Shown: positions 16,300-27,600 of the stretch, one piece after another | Position numbering within the stretch: position 1 is the first letter of the stretch | Layout of the letters: every line of letters begins with the position of its first letter | Assembly (NCBI RefSeq): GCF_042648445.1 | Contig: NZ_JBHRYB010000005.1 | Location: 62,001 to 126,000, forward strand | DNA from: Bacterioplanoides pacificum | Lineage (GTDB): Bacteria; Pseudomonadota; Gammaproteobacteria; Pseudomonadales; Oceanobacteraceae | Direction of reading: 5' to 3' | Length of the DNA: 64,000 bases | Translations under genes and position numbers: made by a program | Notes under the pieces: generated by a model | The model's input: the letters and a program-made list of their open reading frames with translations, nothing else | What the model was told of the DNA's origin: nothing | The model's database searches: none

Positions 16300-16623
16300 A
16301 TGAAGGCAATGGTATTGATGGTATGCCTGGCACTGATTGGCCATACGACACTTGCGGCAGAGGCGCACTTTGAGCAGGCGGGTTTCAGCATTAAGTTGCT
16401 GGATACGTCATCTGCAAGTCAGAATTTCCAGCCGCTACAGATGTTTTTACCAGCGGTAAACGGTTTTGCTGCCAACGTTAACGTTCAGCTGCAGTTCTAC
16501 AGCGACTCGCTGCAGGCGTATCAGGCCTTGTCTGAGTCTCAGTTTAAACAGTTTGGCATGACACTGGTCCGCAGCGAATTAAAACAAGACATTTTATGGT
16601 TTGAATATCGTGGCGCCATCTAA
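16300..16623 (+). CDS. Exported protein, apparently C-terminally truncated
   Basis: A 107-residue product with a signal peptide (MKAMVLMVCLALIGHTTLAAEA) and a domain reading FQPLQMFLPAVNGFAANVNVQLQ, then ESQFKQFGMTLV and WFEYRG. It resembles a family of periplasmic proteins in which about 35 further residues normally follow the FEYxG strand. Here a stop comes three codons after it, so the protein looks shortened. GGAGG precedes the ATG. Function unknown. The gap 16624-16749 shows nothing clear. Confidence 0.5.
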   Translation: MKAMVLMVCLALIGHTTLAAEAHFEQAGFSIKLLDTSSASQNFQPLQMFLPAVNGFAANVNVQLQFYSDSLQAYQALSESQFKQFGMTLVRSELKQDILWFEYRGAI

Positions 16624-16749
16624 AGCAGACGAGTGTCACAGCCTGACAAGAAATGGTTAGTGTTGGTTATCTGTTAGGCTTATTATCAATAGCTTTGCTG
16701 GCTAAGCGGCTGGCAACCTGATGTTTTACCGATTGAGAAGAGAACCGCC

Positions 16750-17169
16750 ATGTTGACCACTCATATTCTCACTGTACGCGACGAAAACATGCTGGGTGAC
16801 GTTGCTAACGAACTGCAGCTGAGCTTTGACCGCATTCAGGTGTCTGTCGAAGATATCATCACTGAGCGTGTGACTCAGGAAGTGTTGCGTTATAACGACC
16901 GCGCAGCGCAGCGCAGCTTTGATCAGGCACGTCATTATCTGGTTCAGCCAACGGAACTGGAACAACAGCTGAATGGTAAAAAAACGTCTGGCCGATTAAA
17001 GCCGGTCGATCTGGAGAAACAGATCGATGTGGCACTGACCGCGTTTGCCAATAATGGCTTTTTTATATTGGTCGATGATCTGCAGGTGGAAACGCTGGAT
17101 CAGATGGTTGAAATCCGTCGTAACCCCAGTGTCACGTTCGTCAAACTGACACCGCTTGTTGGTGGTTAA
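16750..17169 (+). CDS. Hypothetical protein, 139 aa, upstream of the DUF4132 gene
   Basis: Not recognised. The protein opens MLTTHILTVRDENMLGDVAN, has a charged helical middle and ends with a beta-alpha-beta-like unit (FFILVDDLQVETLDQMVEI ... VTFVKLTPLVGG). No signal peptide or membrane helix. It is 60 bp upstream of the large DUF4132 gene in the same direction and is probably co-transcribed with it, so a partner role is likely. Its acidic charge and length suggest a small accessory subunit. Confidence 0.6.
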   Translation: MLTTHILTVRDENMLGDVANELQLSFDRIQVSVEDIITERVTQEVLRYNDRAAQRSFDQARHYLVQPTELEQQLNGKKTSGRLKPVDLEKQIDVALTAFANNGFFILVDDLQVETLDQMVEIRRNPSVTFVKLTPLVGG

Positions 17170-17229
17170 CTCTCCTTTTTATTCTCTTATTTCATTGTCA
17201 TTATTTAACAAATAAGGAATGTTTTATTT

Positions 17230-19842
17230 ATGGCTGATGCGGCCCAACAGTTTTATGATTTTGCCAGGCAACAAGGTTTTCCCGGGGATTGCTGTGATGA
17301 GCCAGCCTATGATGGCTTAAGCCGCTTGGTCGCTGCAATTGCAGAAGAGATAGACAGCCGCCATGGTGCGGTTTGTTTTCATGTTAAAACGCCGTTTAAA
17401 GAAAGCCCGACCTACCAGTTATTGGCCAAAGTTCCGGCCGACAAAAAAATCGCTTTATTGGCGTTTCTGATGGCCCAGGAAGCCGGCTACCAGCGGCCGG
17501 AACAATATTTTAATCGTCACCCTGAGGTTCAGAAACATATTCTGCGGCAAAAACTACTGGACAGTCTGATGCGGGGGAAAATTGAGTTCCCGGCGGACTT
17601 TTCCTTTTACGCCTTATTCCGGCTGTTGTATCAGCTGGATAATCCGCAGCAGGATAACAGCCTGGATAGCCGGCCATTTACTGCGTTTGTTATGTTGTTG
17701 GAAAAACACGCCAAACGAGCCGGTGTAAACGACGTTTTGATCGATGATTTACGCCAGATCCTTGATCATCCATTGCTGAAGACCCAGCTTTCCGGCGAGG
17801 GCTATAGCAGCAGCTGGGGGCCGGATATTGGCAAGGCAGCGAAAAAACTGCAACAGCTGTTAATGACTCATGATGTGGTGCCATATGAATTTGGTAGTGG
17901 CACGGTTGGTACCCTGTTGGCAGCCAGCCTGGCACAACTGGATAGTGAACAACAAAGTTGCTGGTATCGCTATTTTCATCAGGTGGCCGCGGCCAGTGGT
18001 GGTAAACCGTCTGCTAAATTCCTGAAAGCCGTTAATCCGTTAATGGATGACATTGGCCTGAGTGCTTTTAAACAACAGGTGAACCAGTGGCTGGTCGATA
18101 TCGCTGCCATTAAAGTTGAAGAAAAGGACATCGTGATCCATCTGCCACAAGGCCGGGAATACGTACACCGGGGTTACGAGTTTATCGAAGAGCACAGCTT
18201 TGATGTATTAAAAGGTCTGTTATGGAGTTTAAGTCGTTTCCACGATAGCCAGACACTGAGCAATATCGCGTTATTAACAGAAAAATGTTTCCAGAAGATT
18301 CCGGAGCGTGGCCCGGCAGCCGCGGGTGTTGGTAATGCTGCGATTTATACTCTGGCACAGTCAAAAGGGTTGGATGGCATCAGCCATTTATCGCGCCTGA
18401 AATTACGTATTCGCCAGAATAATACCCAGAAGCTGATTCAGAAATACATCGAAGAACAGGCGGCCAGGCAGGGTATTACTGCGGCTCAGGTTGAAGAAAT
18501 TGCGGCACCGGACTTCGGCCTGGAACAGGGTGAACGGGTGGCATTGTTTGATGATTACCGGCTGGTATTACGCCACAGTGGTGTGGGCGCAGCGGAATTA
18601 CAATGGTTTAAACCGGATGGCAAGCCGCAGAAGTCGGTGCCGGCATTTGTTAAAGACAGCCAGAAACACAGCGCTGCGTTAAAGAAAATGCGTGACCTGG
18701 CCAAACAGGTTAAGCAGGCATCCACGACTCAACGTGACCGCATCGACCGCTTATATCTGGAACAGATGAGCTGGCAGCGGGAAAACTTCTGCCGTTATTA
18801 CCTGAATCACGGTCTGGTCAGTCTGATTGCCCGCCAGTTAATCTGGAATCTGGATGGTGTCGCAGCGCTGTTTTACGACGGCCAGTGGAGCGATGTTGCT
18901 GGCCAGCCGTTGTCGTTTGATCACGTTGAAACCATTACTCTGTGGCATCCGCTGGATTCGGATGCTGAAGAAGTACTGCGCTGGCGTGAACGGCTGGAAC
19001 AGTTACAGATTCGTCAGCCGATCAAACAGGCTTATCGTGAAATTTATGTATTAACCGATGCGGAAATCAACACCCGGGTGTACTCCAACCGGATGGCGGC
19101 ACATATCCTGAAACAACATCAGTTTAATTCGCTGGCGGCATTACGTGGCTGGAAATATTCGTTAATGGGCGCTTACGACGATGGCCGTGAAGGGGAAATT
19201 GCCAGTAAACAACTGCCGGCTTATAACATGCAGGCGCAGTTCTGGATTAACGAAATCCTCGACGATCACGATAATTTTAACGATGTGGGGATTTGGCATT
19301 ATGTGGCAACCGATCAGCTACGATTCTGTGATGCCGGTGATCAGCCGCTGCCATTAGTGGATATTCCACCACTGGTGCTGTCGGAAGTGATGCGTGACCT
19401 GGATTTATTTGTGGGTGTTGCCAGTGTCGGCAATGATCCACAATGGCAGGACGGTGGGCCGGATGGCCGGCCGACATATCGTGATTATTGGCAGAGTTAT
19501 TCGTTTGGTGATCTGACTGAGGTGGCGAAAACCCGTAAAGCCGTACTGGAGCGTTTAATACCGCGGCTGAAAATCCGTGATCAGGTCAGTATCGACGGTA
19601 AATTCCTGCATGTGTGTGGCAGTCGCCACCGCTATAAAATTCATATCGGCAGCGGCAATATTCTGATTGCACCACAGGATCGTTATTTATGCATCGTGCC
19701 CGGGCGCGGTAAAGACAAAAATGTGGAGCAGGTCTTTTTACCTTTTGAAGGCGATAGCGGTTTATCCATCGTGTTATCGAAGGCCTTTTTATTAGCTGCA
19801 GACGATAAAATCACTGATCCGACAATCCTCAGTCAGTTGTAA
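17230..19842 (+). CDS. DUF4132 domain protein, 870 aa
   Basis: A large cytoplasmic protein. Its N-terminal 400 residues are helical and unassigned. The middle (about 540-720) matches DUF4132: ETITLWHPL, then RQPIKQAYREIYVLTDAE, YSNRMAAHILKQHQF and ALRGWKYSLMG. The C-terminus ends as DUF4132/MolR-type proteins do: KFLHVCGSRHRYKIHIGSGNI, RYLCIVPGRGK and GLSIVLSKAFLLAADDKITD. The domain is found in MolR- and WGR-type proteins, and its biochemical role is unknown. AAGGA lies about 11 bases before the ATG. The 139-aa gene upstream and the leucine-rich-repeat gene 43 bp downstream make a likely operon. Confidence 0.8.
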   Translation: MADAAQQFYDFARQQGFPGDCCDEPAYDGLSRLVAAIAEEIDSRHGAVCFHVKTPFKESPTYQLLAKVPADKKIALLAFLMAQEAGYQRPEQYFNRHPEVQKHILRQKLLDSLMRGKIEFPADFSFYALFRLLYQLDNPQQDNSLDSRPFTAFVMLLEKHAKRAGVNDVLIDDLRQILDHPLLKTQLSGEGYSSSWGPDIGKAAKKLQQLLMTHDVVPYEFGSGTVGTLLAASLAQLDSEQQSCWYRYFHQVAAASGGKPSAKFLKAVNPLMDDIGLSAFKQQVNQWLVDIAAIKVEEKDIVIHLPQGREYVHRGYEFIEEHSFDVLKGLLWSLSRFHDSQTLSNIALLTEKCFQKIPERGPAAAGVGNAAIYTLAQSKGLDGISHLSRLKLRIRQNNTQKLIQKYIEEQAARQGITAAQVEEIAAPDFGLEQGERVALFDDYRLVLRHSGVGAAELQWFKPDGKPQKSVPAFVKDSQKHSAALKKMRDLAKQVKQASTTQRDRIDRLYLEQMSWQRENFCRYYLNHGLVSLIARQLIWNLDGVAALFYDGQWSDVAGQPLSFDHVETITLWHPLDSDAEEVLRWRERLEQLQIRQPIKQAYREIYVLTDAEINTRVYSNRMAAHILKQHQFNSLAALRGWKYSLMGAYDDGREGEIASKQLPAYNMQAQFWINEILDDHDNFNDVGIWHYVATDQLRFCDAGDQPLPLVDIPPLVLSEVMRDLDLFVGVASVGNDPQWQDGGPDGRPTYRDYWQSYSFGDLTEVAKTRKAVLERLIPRLKIRDQVSIDGKFLHVCGSRHRYKIHIGSGNILIAPQDRYLCIVPGRGKDKNVEQVFLPFEGDSGLSIVLSKAFLLAADDKITDPTILSQL

Positions 19843-19885
19843 TGACGGGTGTTTAAGGAAGGGGCGGAAAAACAGGATTAACACG

Positions 19886-21604
19886 ATGAATACGGATTTA
19901 ATCGATTATCAAACCACGGATGACGGCATTGTTATCTGTGGTTATCGTGGCGACGAAACTCAACTGGCTGTTCCAGAGGAGATAGAAGGGCTGGCGGTGA
20001 TCGCCCTCGCCGATGAGGCGCTGGCTGGCAAAGGTCTGACTCAGGTGATTCTGCCTGCCGGGCTGAAAACCATCGGCCGGGAGGCGTTGGCGGAGAATCA
20101 GCTGAGTGACATCATTTTGCCGCCGTCGTTAGTGGTCATCGGGCGGGATGCTTTTTATAAAAACGCCTTGCTGCAGCTGGAGATCCCGGCCGCGCTTGAG
20201 CAGTTGGGTGAGGGAGCATTTTGCCGCAACCAGATTCAGCAGCTGACCATCAAGGCGCCATTAGCGAAAATTCCCAGTTATTGTTTTGCCCATAATGCCC
20301 TGACGGAGCTGAGGTTACCGCCATCGGTTAGCCATCTCGACGATTGTTGTTTTGACAGCAATGATTTTGTTCAGCTGACGATTCCGCCAGCAATAACGCG
20401 GATGAAAGCGGGTGCGTTTGCGGGGCTGAAGCGGCTTGAGCAGGTGTCGATGGACATCAGCCTGGCAGGCCGGAAGGACGCTGTTTTTTGTGACTCTGAT
20501 CTGAGTAAAATTACCTTCCATCTTAATCAAAGCGCCGATCGGCAACGGCCTGTCAGCGATATCGTGTATTATTGTGCAGAAGAAGCCGCCCCACATTTAT
20601 GCGACTGGGGATTAGCCTGTTTCAGCGATCAGCAAACATTCGGCCGGGCGCCACTTGGAGTGTATTTGCGCGACAATGTGGTGGTTGGTCTTGAAGTGAC
20701 TTACGATACCAAACTGAATGCAGAAGCGCGTAAACAGATTGCCGCTATAGAAACCCTGGAACTGCTTGAATGCCGCCGTCTGAAAGGTTTCAGTAATGGC
20801 TGGCTGGCGCAGCTGGCGCGTTTGCCCCGGTTAACACAGCTGGGGTTGCCACATACCTCGCTGAATGACAGTGGTCTGGAGAAATTATCGGCGTCGACAT
20901 CACTGCAAAAGCTGGATATCAGTGGTTGTCATAAAATAACAGAGCCGGGTTATGCCGCGCTGGGGCGTATATCGCAGCTGAAAACGCTGGTTTTGACGGC
21001 GCCAAAATCGTTTGATTTTTCTCATCTGCGGCCACTCAATAAGCTGAAAAACCTGATCTCGTTAACCATCCGTCGTAATGAATATGTGTATTCATCCGAC
21101 GATGTGTCAACCGATGACATGCTGGCGATCAGCGCCGGATTAACACAGTTACGCTATCTGAATCTGGACTATGTGACCGACAGCTACACGGGGCTGGATT
21201 TTGTTAAAAATTTACCGGCGCTGGAGCGCTTGTCGCTGCAAAATTCCTCGCTGGATGAGCACGACATCCATGCCTTAATCCATGGCCCTGAACTCAGGGA
21301 GCTGGATATCAGCTACAGCTATGTTTTCGGCTATTCCAACCTTAACCGGTTATTGGCCAGCCTCAGGCTGGAACAGCTGGGTTGTAGCGGTGTGACTCTT
21401 TTCGAGGCTGACGAAGAGCCGCTCGAACATACCCATATCACTACTGCGGTGGCGAAAAAAAGTGAGCTGTATGACAGCAATAATCAATTAATGCAGTGCT
21501 TTTTGCCACAACTGACCCTGGGGTATCCGAGTGTGACCGATCCCGATCGTTTGCACTGGGGCAGTGTGACGATAAACGAGTATTATCAGCGCCCGCTGTT
21601 ATGA
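19886..21604 (+). CDS. Leucine-rich repeat protein, 572 aa
   Basis: Two kinds of LRR in one cytoplasmic protein. Residues about 20-190 are BspA-like LRR_5 units of 22-23 residues (IILPPSLVVIGRDAFYKNAL is one), giving a treponemal-type solenoid. Residues about 280-500 are longer classical LRRs (LQKLDISGCHKITEPGYAAL; LRYLNLDYVTDSYTGL). The last 70 residues are not repeats. No signal peptide or anchor is visible, so a protein-protein scaffold inside the cell is most likely. It follows the DUF4132 gene by 43 bp and converges on the giant surface-protein gene. Confidence 0.8.
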   Translation: MNTDLIDYQTTDDGIVICGYRGDETQLAVPEEIEGLAVIALADEALAGKGLTQVILPAGLKTIGREALAENQLSDIILPPSLVVIGRDAFYKNALLQLEIPAALEQLGEGAFCRNQIQQLTIKAPLAKIPSYCFAHNALTELRLPPSVSHLDDCCFDSNDFVQLTIPPAITRMKAGAFAGLKRLEQVSMDISLAGRKDAVFCDSDLSKITFHLNQSADRQRPVSDIVYYCAEEAAPHLCDWGLACFSDQQTFGRAPLGVYLRDNVVVGLEVTYDTKLNAEARKQIAAIETLELLECRRLKGFSNGWLAQLARLPRLTQLGLPHTSLNDSGLEKLSASTSLQKLDISGCHKITEPGYAALGRISQLKTLVLTAPKSFDFSHLRPLNKLKNLISLTIRRNEYVYSSDDVSTDDMLAISAGLTQLRYLNLDYVTDSYTGLDFVKNLPALERLSLQNSSLDEHDIHALIHGPELRELDISYSYVFGYSNLNRLLASLRLEQLGCSGVTLFEADEEPLEHTHITTAVAKKSELYDSNNQLMQCFLPQLTLGYPSVTDPDRLHWGSVTINEYYQRPLL

Positions 21605-21628
21605 CGTTATCCGCCAGCGCTTAAGGTG

Positions 21629-21656
21629 GCCGACAGTTGATCGAGCGGCTGTCGGC
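21629..21656. terminator. Hairpin between convergent LRR and giant-protein genes
   Basis: Perfect 8-bp inverted repeat GCCGACAG (21629-21636) / CTGTCGGC (21649-21656) with a 12-base loop, in the 61-bp gap between two convergent genes. No T-tract is present. Confidence 0.45.
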
Positions 21657-21665
21657 TGAATGCTG

Positions 21666-24600
21666 TCAGAAGTTCAGCCTGGCGCTGATGCCCAGCAGAT
21701 TAAATGCCTGCTGCCCGGCAAAAATGCGGCGGTAACGCAGCGCCGCCTGAGTATGTGAACCCAGCTGCTGAGACAGACCGACGCCCAATAACGGCTCGCT
21801 ATCGCCATGGCTATCGGGCTGGATATCAGCACCACGAAGTTCAATATCCCCCTGCCAGATAAAGACGCCGAGCTCAGCGGATAATGAGTGTCGGGGTGTG
21901 AGTTTATCCGCCAGACGGGCGCTGACCGTCCAGCCACGGCCACTGACGGGGTAGTGTTTTTCGAGGGCTTTTTCCAGCGTGTGGTTATCGGCAGCTGTGG
22001 CTTTTATACGGATATCCGCCTGACCGAGGTTGATATAACCGATGTCGGCCGCCAGCCAGTGGGTCAGGTGGTAACCCAGCGACAGCTGATAGGCCGTTTT
22101 TCTGACCTGATAGTTATCCAGTTCGACCGCGGCTCCACTTTGTGCCATATCGCGGCGGAAGTTGCCGCTATCCTGGGTTCCATCTCCGTGGTACAAACCG
22201 GCTTCGATATAACTGTGCTGCAGCCATTGTGGCCAGATTTGGTCTGACTGGCCGGCAGCACTATGGCTGTTAGCGGCCAGAACACTTAATGCCAGCGCCA
22301 GCCAAAGCCGCCGGCGACTTTTACCGGCCAGTGCTAACAGACCCAGCGTCAGCAGCAGGGCATGTGGTACGTTGCCGCCACTGCGGCGGGCGGTCACTGT
22401 CTGGTTGTTGATTACACCAACACCGCCCGGGTCTGCAACGCTGCCATTAACGCTATGGTCGGCGTCATTCGGACCTCCGTCTTCAATGGTGAGTTCAACA
22501 CACCAGTGGCCGGGCGTCAGCCCTGGCTGATAAAGACTGTGGCCCGGTGGCGGGCAAATACCACTGTCGCCCGGCGCGGAGGCCAGCTGGTTATGGCTAT
22601 CTTCAACAAAGGTAAACCAGATGCCGCCATCCAGTTTGCGGTACAGCGGGGTTGGCGGAATTTCACGGCGTTGCGGGATGACAATTTTTACGCTGTCACC
22701 GGGTTGTGGTAAGTCGGCAATGACAAAGTCAAAATAACCGCCGACGTTATCGATATTATCGGCCGGGATGGTTTCCCCGGCAGGCGGATTGCTGTTATCG
22801 ATGGCAGCGCCACTGGCGCCTGCCCCCAGTGCCAGTCTGCCAAGACGGAGTCGCACGCCGGGGTCGGCTTCGATCAGGAACCGCTGGCCATCGCTGACCT
22901 GTTCATTCAGTACATTAAGCTGAGGCAGCGCATCCAGATAATCCGGTTGGCCATCACCGTCACTGTCTCCGAAGCCTTCGTAGTCGTCCATCAGGCTATC
23001 GCCGTCGCTGTCGTTGTCGCCGGCCAGCTGTGGCGGCTGCTGTAAGATCCGGAACAGCAGGGTGGCTGAACTTTGTTTTGCCGGGTTGCCGTTATCGGTC
23101 ACTGTGACTGTGGCGTTGTAAGTGCCGGCATCCAGTTCCTTCGGCTGGAAAATAAACTGGCGTTTATTGTTATGGTCAGCGTTGATGCCGGGCACATGCC
23201 AGTCATACACATGGCGGTCTGCCAGGTTGGAATCGGAAACCTGTGCGGTGAGTACCGCGATGTCACCATTACGGATTAGCAGGCTGGCAGGCTGGCCGGA
23301 TTGTTCCAGACCAAGCGCGACTTTGGGGGCGATATTACCTTCGTGAATGTGGGTGGTATGGCTGTTTTTAGTACCGAAATTGCCGTCGCCACTCAGGCTG
23401 ATAACAAGGGTTTCGGCCGGGTCGTTTTGCTGATCGGTGAAGGTAGTAAAGCTGACCTTCTCTGCCAGTGATCCTTCATCAAACTGTACGCTACCGGCTT
23501 TCAGATCGTGATCTTCTTCACCGGCGCTGCCGCTGACCTGATACGCCACAGCAAACGGATAGTGTGGTGCCAGTCCATTCAGCAGAATACTGAACTGAGC
23601 CTGGCCACCTTCGGCCACCTGCTGATTTTTACTCAGCGAAATCAGTGGGAAAAGTCGTAATATCTGTTGCTGCTCGGCACTGTTACCGGCGTTGTCACTG
23701 GCGCGCCAGGTGAGAATATGGCGTCCGGGCTCCAGCATTTGTGGAGGTTCGAGCAGGGTGGCGGTAACGGCTCCGTCGAGGGCATCAATGGCAGCTGGTG
23801 GGGTCAGCTCTGGCAGTTTGGTTAGCAGACCGGTGGCATTGATATCAACAACACCGGCGGTTGCAAATACCGGTGGATAATCATCTGCGCGGGGGTTGCT
23901 GTTCTGGTTCTGTTCGTCCAGGTTAGTGACCCCATCGCCGTCAGCATCCGCAGCGGCGTCACTGGCATCCAGCGGATTAAAGTGATTGGCCAGCTCAAAC
24001 TCATCGCTCATGCCGTCGTTATCATCGTCGCTGTCGACTTCATCAGCCAGGCCATCGCCGTCGCTGTCGGGTTGAATGGTAATTGAAAATGGCGCCAGAG
24101 AGCTGCTGGCATCGCCGTCACTGACGGAAAGAATAATGTTATCAAACTGACCGACCTGATCGGTGGAGCCCGTTAACGTGCCGCTGCTGCTGTCCAGTGT
24201 CAGCCAGCCGGGCAGGTTCACAGCACTGACGGTGAGCGGATCGTCTTCGATGTCCGTCAGCATCGGGCTGAAGTGGTACGTCGCGCTCTGAAGCAGGCTG
24301 GTGGCCGGTGTACCACTGATTTGTGGCGCATCATTGATGGCCCGGACGCTGATACTGACGGTGGCAGTGTTGGAGAGTCCGCCTTCATCGTCGGCAACCC
24401 GGTAACTGAAGCTGTCACTGCCGTTAAAGTTGTTATCCGGCTGATAACTCAGGCTGCCGTCATTTGCCAGGCTGACGCTGCCATGGCGGGCAGCACTGGT
24501 CAGTGTGATGGTTGTTGGATTCAGTGTGCCATCGGTGTCACTGTCATTGGTGAGAACTGCCAGAGTTGTGCTGCTGTCTTCGTCAACGCTGAAGGTATCG

Positions 24601-27600
24601 TCATTGGCCAGCGGCAGATCGTTGACCGGCTGTACCGTGATGGTGACAGTGGCCGCCGCAGACCAGAGGCCGAGATCATCCTGCACCCGGTAACTCAGCG
24701 TGTCCTGACCATTAAAGCTATTACCGGGGGTATAAATAAGCGTGCCGTTGCTGTTGTTAACACTGGCGCTGCCGTTGCCTGGGGGGGTTACGATCTCGAC
24801 GCTGCTGACATTCAGGCTGCCATCGATATCCGTGTCGTTGCCGAGCACGTTAATGGTATGGCTGTTGTCTTCCAGCAGGCTGGCGCTGTCGTTACTGACC
24901 CGGGGAGCATCGTTGATGCTGTTCACAGTGATGTTAACCGTCGCGGCGTTTGAGGTGCCGCCGGCATCGTCTCTGACTGTGTAGCTGAAGCTGTCACTGC
25001 CATTGAAATCCGGCGCCGGAGTATAGGTTATCTCACCATTGTTACTGTTCACACTGGTGGCACCGTTGCCTGGAATCGCTTGTATCGAGACGCTTGTGGC
25101 ATCGATGCTGCCGTCCGGATCACTGTCATTGGCCAGTACATTAACGATAACCGAGCCATCTTCATCGACGCTTGAGGTATCGTTTGAGGCGCTCGGCAGG
25201 TCATTGACGCTGCTGACATTGATGGTCACGGTGGCGCTATTGGAGATAGCACCGTTGCCGTCTTCAATGGTGTAACTGAAACTGTCGGAGCCGTTAAAAT
25301 TTGCAGCCGGGGTGTAGTCCACTTTTCCGTTGTTTACTACGGCCGAACCGTTACCTGGATTCGAGACAAGGGCGATGGTGGTGTCGTCCACAGCATCGCC
25401 ACTGTCGACATCGGTATCGTTACTGGCCACATCGATTGATAAGGCTGTGTCTTCCGGGGTGCTGACTAAATCCGCCACCGCAACGGGGGCATCGTTCACG
25501 GCATTAACCGTGACCGTCACTGTGGTTGCTGATGAGGCCAGGCCGTTATTGTCTTCTACCGTATAACTGAAGTTATCGCTGCCATTAAAATCGGCTGCGG
25601 GTGTATAGCTGATGACGCCGTTAGCGGTATTAATACTGGTGCTGCCATTACTGGCAGGGCTGCCGATCATCACGCTGGCCGGGTTTAAGGCGCCGTCCTC
25701 ATCCGAATCATTGGTCAATACGTCGATGGCAACCGCGTTGTCTTCATCGGTGGCGATGCTATCAATGTTGGTGGTGGGAGGCAGGTTTATGGTGCTGAAG
25801 TTAAACGTGGTGTTATCAGCAATACCGCTATATGGATTACCGGCACTGTCGGTAAAAGCCCCGGCGCCGATGCGGACATAATAATCCTCCGCCGGACTGA
25901 GATTGCTGGTTGGGTTCAGCGTGGCGCTGTTGCCGCTGATGGTGACAGCAGCGCCGTTGCTGTTATTGCTTTCCACCAGGCTGTTATCCGCCGTCTTGTA
26001 AATTGCCAGGCTCAGGTCACCGCTGCTGCCGGCGACGATGGTTTCGCTGAAGGTGAGGGTGATATCGGTGTCGTAGCGGGTGCTTGCCGAATTGTCCGCC
26101 GGGCTGCTGCTGCTGAGAGTGGGAGCGTTGCTATCCAGTGTGGCGCTATCCGTTTCTGCAGCTGCGGCGTTACCAGCACTATCGGTTAGCACAACAGACA
26201 GAGTCAGGCTGCCATCCCCCAGGCCGGAAAGATCCAAACCGGTAATCTGATCGGTGGCGGACGCCAGTGTTCCAGTCCCCGTGACATTGGTACCACCGCC
26301 AGCACTGCTGATGGTGTAGCTGTAAGCCGCACCGGTTTCGGCGTTTGCAAAGGTAAAGCTTTGACTGCTGGCTTCGGTATTGTTAATCGTGCTGTCATCA
26401 AAACTGACGCTATGGCCGCTGGGAGCCGTGGTATCCAGGGTTGTGGTGTCAGTAACCGCGGTGGCAGCATTGCCGGATGAGTCCGTCAGTACGACTGACA
26501 GGGTTAAGGTACCGTCTCCCAGGCCACTGACATCAATGTTGTTGATATTGTCACTGGCCGTACTGGTGGTGCCGGATCCGGTGACATTGGTACCACCGCC
26601 AGAACTGCTGATGGTGTAGCTGTATCCGGCCCCTGTTTCCGCAGCGGCAAAGGTAAAGGCAATACTGCCGGCCTCTGAATCGCCAATGTTGTTATCATCG
26701 AAAGTGACGGAGTGGCCGGAAGGTGCGCTAAGGTCGATCGTGAAAGGTGTGGCGGTTACGGCATTACTGACGTTGCTGGCAGCGTCGGTAACGGTGACGG
26801 TGCAGTCAGTGTAAGTGCCGACCGATAGTGGAGTGCTGTTATCCGGCTGGGTAAGGGTAATGGTGTTATTTCCTGCAGACACGGCACCTTCATCACTACT
26901 GCCACAGCTGCCTCCAACTGCCAGAGTTCCCGCCTCATCGGTAGAGACAATAAGGTTTGGTGTGCTGTCATTAGCGGGTGTGTTAACCGCCGTTACTTCC
27001 GCCACGACCGGTGCCACCGCATCCACTAATACGGATGTCAGGCTGCCAATCGAGCTGAGTACTGTATTAATATCGTTGCCAGCGACATCCTGTAATGTCC
27101 CTGAATTGGGTTCCAGGCTGGCGCTGAGACTGATGCCGTCGGTATCCTCATCTCCGGACACAACGGTATGACGGAAGACCAAAGCACTGCTGCTACTGCC
27201 TGATAGGTAGCTGGCATAACGAGTGGTTGCGCCAACAGTCAGGGCCAGACGCGGTGCGCCACCGCCGGTGTTAACGGTGATGTTTTCATCGAAATTGACG
27301 GTGAAATCCAGGTTGTTACCTGCTACATAGGTTGCATTAGCAGGGACCGAGACCGAATCGACTGTTGGTGCGATATCATCGTTAATAACGGTGCCTGTAC
27401 CATTATTTACCGCGGAGGTACTTCCCATCTGGGTACCGGAGCTGCCCAGTGTCAGGTCCGTATCGCCGTCGACACTCAGGATCACCGTATTGCCATGAGT
27501 CATGTTGCCGGTGTCGTTGTAATAACCGTTAACTGTGTAGGTTTCGCTGCCACCATCAGCTACGGAAATACTGAGGCCGGAGAAGGTGATGGTATCAGAG

